Below are positions 58,343 through 64,000 of a DNA stretch of 64,000 bases, piece after piece. The notes under the pieces are model-generated. The model ran no database searches and had not been told where the DNA came from. It saw only the letters and a program-made list of their open reading frames with translations. Origin of the DNA: Trichoplusia ni (Eukaryota > Arthropoda > Insecta > Lepidoptera > Noctuidae). The DNA is taken from contig NC_039480.1 of NCBI RefSeq assembly GCF_003590095.1, positions 16,035,328-16,099,327 of the forward strand. Direction: 5' to 3'. Each line of letters opens with the position of its first letter. Position 1 is the first letter of the stretch. Made by a program: the position numbers and the translations under genes.

Positions 58343-60737
58343 TGTTGTAAACTACAACTCACATCTAAATCGATTGTAGGTATAAGACTTTAGCCTTCAC
58401 AATCGACGCTATAATCTGTTACTTTTAAATCCTTTCTTACATATTACTTGCACTATCAAAAATTGTTTAGGCAAGTAAAATATCTTGCTTAACAAATCTA
58501 CTTCCTAATATTTTATCTTTGTAATCTGAACAAAAAAGAAAAATGAGTTAGCACGACACTCGAATACGTCGGATTTGGTGGGCACTGTATTTAGAAGTAA
58601 AGTGATGTGATGTGATCCTCATTAAAATTCGCCGGCTACACAGCAAGTGCCCGACAAGGAAAGCGTTGTTTCGATTCACGACTTAGCCGATCGACGGCTA
58701 AGGTCACAATGTTGTCATTACAATAGATACAATATATTATTAGAGTAATCAATCTTGCATTTGGTACAATGGTATCTTATGGAAAACATATTTGTCATCT
58801 CTTCTAAATTATAACAAATCCCACCTCTTCTAGAAAATTCTCTATTTTTCCCTTTTCTGCTATTGGTCGTGCAGCAGTGGCATGGACGATCATGAAATGC
58901 CTTTCAAGGCTGATTTTTCCGAGTTAATTATAGGGTTTATTAAAAGCATGAATACCAAACACATTAAGGTGATCTAGTTTCCTTAGTTTCTCTGATTTGG
59001 GAAAGGAATAAATTTATATATCTAGGACTTGTCGAGTGATGAAACAATGGCCAATTAATTTTCAGTTGATGGCTGATAAAAGTTACGCGGTAAGTCACAT
59101 CTATTGACATGACGCATTTAATGATGACCTAGCAAATACTGTATGCCACAATATTTGCTTTTCTACACATTTTGTGTAATGAAGTAGAGATAAGGAAAAT
59201 GGGTCTTTGAGTTTTATGCCTTGGATCTCTGTACAAATAGCACAAGTATCTTGACAAAAAATCATTTCAAAAATGGTCAGTCGCCAGTAACTGTAGGTAA
59301 GTAGTACCTTTTCATGGGCAGTGCCAGACTTTCATTTTATATTGAAAACTGATTTAGGATTTTTTGGAAGCAGCCTTCTTAGCATCTACTTAGATACCAC
59401 TAGATTATGACAGACCTTCGTACCATGAGGTTGTCTTCTATATCAGATGACGTCACAAGTAGATTTTATGAGACGCCTAATTACAAGACTACGAGCAAAT
59501 GGTAGGAACGTAATTTATACTTACTTATTTTGCGCATTAGTTTTAATTAAATATTTCCTTAACAGGCTGTAACATGTTTGCAATGTTTTTGTGTAATAAA
59601 GGAGCTTATCTCTTTGATATCAGAGCTTATTAATTATTTTAAAGATATGCAAACATAAAGGCGATATAATTAGAAACCCAGCTAAGCCAGGCTACATGTA
59701 AATCCTGTTAGGTACAATTTTTGATTAATCAATTTACGTCTAAGTTTTGTATCATGAAGAAAATTCAAGACAAAGTCAATCAGGTAAGGAAGAAATTTTA
59801 GAACGCAATATAATATAAATATAGCAATAAACGAACGAAACTTAGCATAATATATTAGTCAGGGTTAAAACGATGATATTTTTTGCCGCTGCGACAGTTA
59901 ATAGCAGAAAAAAAATATAAATAAGAAAGTAATAGAATTACATCGATTTTTAAATAACATACCCGCTTTGTATATAAATAACTGAACACTTTTATCATAT
60001 ACAACCTAATCATTGAGACATTGTATATTTAGAGACGAAAGATTTTTTTTATAAAATTTGTGTCAACAGTCCGTCGCAATTAAACAAGTACTTCAAAGTA
60101 AATGAAACATTTCCCAATAGATTCTCAATACATAACTGCGTACGAAATTTTCCAGATTGTTATTGAACATCAAACAATACATATTATATTACACACCTTC
60201 ATTTTGTTTAGTACAACTGCACGTAGATATCGTATTTTAACAAACACACACTCCTCACTTAACTTCCGCAGCTGTTATTTCATCACTATTCAAAATTGTA
60301 CTGACTGAAGCGTTATATGATATCTGCTGCTCACATTATAGATAACAAATCTCAAGATAAATGGTATCCTAATCGATATGTGTACTGTTATACCTGCCCA
60401 TATGTATGATGTACACAACATGTTATCTTGTCTAAATACCTACGTATCTATAGTTTGTAAATTGTATCTATAGTCTATACGATACATACATTTTATAACA
60501 CGTTATAAAAATAATTTCCAGGATGTTAAACAACGATTTGATAAAAGAGATTCGTAGCAATTGGCTTCCCTTGGTATCTTTTACCGAAAGCATTGTTGCT
60601 ATTGAAAAGTTATTTAATTCTAGCATTTATCAAACCGGCAAATTTTTGTATGTCTGCGATAATTTTGTCGCCATGTGATTTGTAGAAAAAGACAAAAAAA
60701 TGGAAAAAACTAAGGCACAATAGCAACAAGAAAAAAT

Positions 60738-60975
60738 AAAGACAATATTAGTGGCGGGTACAATAAGCGGTCTTATTCCATATGTGATCCTTCCCGGACA
60801 ACTTTCAGCCTAAAACTCAGGGCGAGGTATTTGGCCGAAAAGGAAATCGCGGCCCATACGCAAAGAGAAGAGACCGGGATGGGTATTAGTCAGTGAGAAA
60901 CTGAGTGACACTCCTTTCCTCTCAACCCAAAGAAGGGTGGAGTCGTTTGATATCTCAGCCGGGAAAGCCTTAGCC
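60738..60975 (+). repeat. Dispersed repeat
   Basis: GGGATGGGTATTAGTCAGTG, GAGTGACACTCCTTTCC and GGTGGAGTCGTTTGATATCT form a block that I recognise as a common noctuid-type repeat. Its inverse is partly present at 27240-27470. Confidence 0.5.
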
Positions 60976-62459
60976 GAAAATTATAAGAACTGTACAGTGT
61001 TACTGTAAACTAATTTCAGAAACAGATGCAGTAAGTCCAAACGTATAAGGTATTAACCTAGTTAAGTCGTTAACTGCAGAATGTATAAATAGATAACCAA
61101 GTGACCTAGAATAAAATTATGCTTCTTGATATCCACTTGGTGCTGAGCGCGATGACTAACGAGGTTCATTAAAACTTGACACGTTCCTTAGACGAGTTAC
61201 GACTAAATTGTGACCATACATTTGTTTATATCCCTTGACACTCAAAACGACTATATATTCAATAGCTATATTAGGTATGTATAGGTAGGTGTACCAGAAG
61301 TCCGAAGCTATTGTATTCGTATGAACACTAATAACACCGTTTAACTATTTATAATGTTGGATTTTTTTATTTATAACATAAGTGTGTGAAACTGCTGTGG
61401 AACATTGTTGGCAAAACTTTAGTGCGACGTAATACATTCGACAAGAGTATTTTTAAATGATCTACTTATTTTAGTTGTATTTTGGAAATGTCGAATATTA
61501 TCGGGATTTTTTTTTAATAATAAGGTTTTTTCCCCGTAAACTATCGATAAAATTATTTAAAAAGTAAGTTTGCCAGTAACTCTCATATTTCGTGAGTTTT
61601 TTTTTAACTAACCTTAGGCACTCAATTCCCGACGATCAAGGATGAATTTAAGCTTACTCTAGATTTAAACTTGTTTCTTTTTTAAATCGCAGGCTATGAC
61701 TAATACTAATTTGATAACGCACTACTCTACAAAAGATAAGTACGGATAAGTACGTATTTACTTTGGTTATTGTAAGCACCCTATGTATGAATCAGCTATC
61801 GAAGATACAGACAAACTCTGATTAGAACATTGTATTGCATAGTCAGGGTGTAATAGACAACTTACTCGTAATAATTTTAGGTTAGATAGGGCTGAATCAC
61901 AAAAATAAGTTCATTTAAAAGTGCTTACGAACAATGGGTAAAACCGAACGCATACCAACAACATATTATGCGATAATACAAACACGTATCTTCATTTAAC
62001 ATCAAAAGATAATATATTTAATGAATAGTTATCATCAGATAACCTTAAATGAGTTAAATCCACTGAAATTGAAAACGTAATCGGACAGGTGCGAGTTTGA
62101 CCCCCGTAGCTACGAAAGGCATATAAGGCACACCTACTAAATTCATAAATCAGACAATGATCTCCTAAGTCCACATCCACATACACATTAGTCGACCTAT
62201 ATGCATGAGTCGTAAATTAGGATCGGAAAAAGGAGGTTACAGCGAATGGGCCGAAGGAGTATGTAAAAGACAAACAAACATCAACGAACGTGCTACAGTA
62301 GACAACTAATTAACTATAACAATCAAATTATTATAGAGAGGAAATAGTAGAACAATTGCATAGGAAACAAAACAAATATTTCCAAACGGAAAACAAAAAA
62401 CAAACACCTCATACGCTGTTTTTCAGTTTGAATAGGATATTTGTCTATATGACTAATAA

Positions 62460-62765
62460 TATAAATCCGTATAGTCCGTCAGACAGATTTCCAAAAAATA
62501 TTTAACACGTATTTTTCATTAAAAAATAAGGAATTAATTCAAAAAGTAAGGAAGATAAAAGGCACTTAAGTTTGATAGTGGTGGCTAAAAATATCACTTG
62601 CAAGTAAAAAGCGTACTGGTAAGTGACGTCACACGAGATTTTAAATCACTGTATTCTCTTTATTTCTTTGTTTACGATATCCAAGAAAAAATACGTATCC
62701 AATATTTACTGAAAATCTGTCTGATGGACTAATCAGCTTTTTTTGTCAAATACCCTATAGGCAAC
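62460..62765 (-). mobile_element. MITE-like element, family M1, copy 2
   Basis: The left end GTCCGTCAGACAGATTTCC at about 62477 is inverted at about 62710-62732 (AAATCTGTCTGATGGAC), with TA on both outer sides. The block around GTGACGTCACACGAGATTTT is the reverse complement of that at 13300-13330. It has no ORF. A Tc1/mariner-like TA duplication is possible but not certain. Confidence 0.6.
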
Positions 62766-62944
62766 TTTCAGAATACAATATTTTTCTATGCGACCAAATT
62801 GTGTAATACCGTACATGTTCCTAATGCTGACTAAGACACTTAAAAACAATCACATACATTGATTTGCATACCTATAAAATATAGTTTTAAACTCATCTGA
62901 TACTTAACACTTCTATTAAAGCAAAACACTTGACCATTACTCAC

Positions 62945-63210
62945 CTGTTTATAACAAACACTAGAACACTACAGAACATGAAATACGTTGAATACTCGTA
63001 AACCAAAAATATTTCCTTCACTTAAATTCCGTGCAGTACACAGATAGTGCGATAAGTCACCTATTGAGGACCGCGATATAACTCGGTAATATTAATAAAG
63101 AAGTAAGCGACCATGTCTACCTCCTCTGGTCTAAAATGTAAATGACCAGTCCTGCCTCACTTGTCCAGCATCTGAACGGAAGTATTAATATTTACGATTC
63201 GCTACGTTTT
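62945..63210 (-). promoter_or_regulatory. Candidate 5' untranslated exon of ABCA-B
   Basis: On the minus strand AAACAG|GTGAGT at 62945/62944 is a strong donor with about 150-250 nt of less AT-rich sequence before it and only short open frames. It could splice to the acceptor at 56490 or to one just before 58342. Its 5' end is unknown. Confidence 0.3.
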
Positions 63211-64000
63211 CCCTGACTGTTTCAGTACGTAAAGTGATTCAGGTGTTTATCTCTATATGGTCATGACGATGGCACTGTTGAGTTGAACATGACATCTGGC
63301 TAATGTTATCTAATGTAGTAATTAAATATGTAGGTACATTCTAATTGGAATCGATGAATGAAAATCTTATCAGTAGCCATGGTCTGCGTAATAAGGTCGT
63401 AGCACATGTTCAAGTAGCTCATTTTCTCCAGGATATAACTATTTCCTGTAAGTCCAAAACTGAAATCGAAAACTAAATTCGTTGCTTTATCGAATTAATT
63501 CGGTCAAGAGCGAGTTGGACTCATAACACTAACGTTCCCGCAAAAAATGCAAAAGAAAAACAATTTTGTTTAAATGATTGTCCCTCATTAAATTTATGGC
63601 AACTTGCTCATCTGTAAAAAAAAATACTGTCTAGTAGGAATATACTATCAAACGGTTCATGAGATACAACCTGGTGAAAGTCGGATGGAGATAGAGACAG
63701 ACATTGGAGCCTTAGTAACAAAGAAAGAGAGAGAGACGATGCTTCTGAGATATTAGAACAAGATGAAATTTTTGTAGCGGCGCATTTCTTGGACCGATTT
63801 TTATCAAACATAGGAGTCAAAGAACTGTACCGTTAGTTGGTAGAGCTCATCTCATTCAAGGAAAAAATTATAATCAAAATCGGTAAATCCAATATTGAGC
63901 TATGATGCCACAGACAGTGATACACCAACATACATGTCAAACTATTAACCCGCCGTTTTTGGCATTGGGTATCATAAACACTCTTCCACTCATTATCTAC

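Larger units (their letters stand above)
56490..62943 (-). other. Upstream region or first introns of ABCA-B
   Basis: Apart from the candidate exon at 58319-58342 and repeats at 60738-60975 and 62460-62765, this AT-rich stretch shows no coding signal on either strand. Small open frames at 60102-60308 and 61992-62186 have no support. Confidence 0.45.

Noticed and set aside
1..64000. CRISPR arrays, operons, phage or plasmid features, and toxin or viral genes
   Set aside because: None was seen. All strong coding signals are intron-containing eukaryotic genes, and the mobile elements are SINE, LINE, Helitron-like and MITE remnants.

Overview
The window looks like nuclear DNA of a moth, most likely a noctuid. 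It is AT-rich, its genes are split into many short exons with GT/AG introns, and the introns are full of tRNA-derived SINEs, Helitron-like and MITE repeats and LINE 3' ends of lepidopteran type. The species is inferred from repeat style and gene content only. I saw no prokaryotic operon, CRISPR array, rRNA gene or canonical tRNA gene.

Three protein-coding genes were rebuilt exon by exon, with splice phases checked by length. (1) Minus strand, 2532-9958: a USP31/USP43-type ubiquitin-specific protease in 14 proposed exons. (2) Plus strand, 11387-34012: 'ABCA-A', a full-length ABCA (ABCA3-like) transporter in 30 coding exons, 1695 residues. (3) Minus strand, 56483 down to 38604: 'ABCA-B', a second full-length ABCA transporter in 31 coding exons, about 1743 residues.

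Layout: 1-2531 is the 3' flank of the protease. At 9959-10554 a short divergent interval separates the protease start from the inferred 5' leader of ABCA-A. ABCA-A and ABCA-B are tail to tail, with 4.6 kb between their stop codons (34012 and 38604). From 56484 to the right edge lies the 5' flank or first introns of ABCA-B, with two candidate 5' exons.

The two ABCA genes are clear paralogs. Most internal exons have identical or near-identical lengths and phases, so they probably arose by an old inverted duplication, followed by one intron gain or loss and one intron shift of 26 nt. Each encodes TMD1-NBD1-TMD2-NBD2 with complete Walker motifs, and both look functional. An ABCA1/ABCA2 pair is known in moths, and ABCA2 is the reported receptor for Bt Cry2 proteins; which copy here corresponds to ABCA2 cannot be decided from sequence alone. 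I found no evidence of a wholly new biological system. The most interesting points are the intron differences between the paralogs, the uORF-rich leader of ABCA-A, a possible alternative N-terminal exon of ABCA-B, and several well-formed MITE and hairpin elements.
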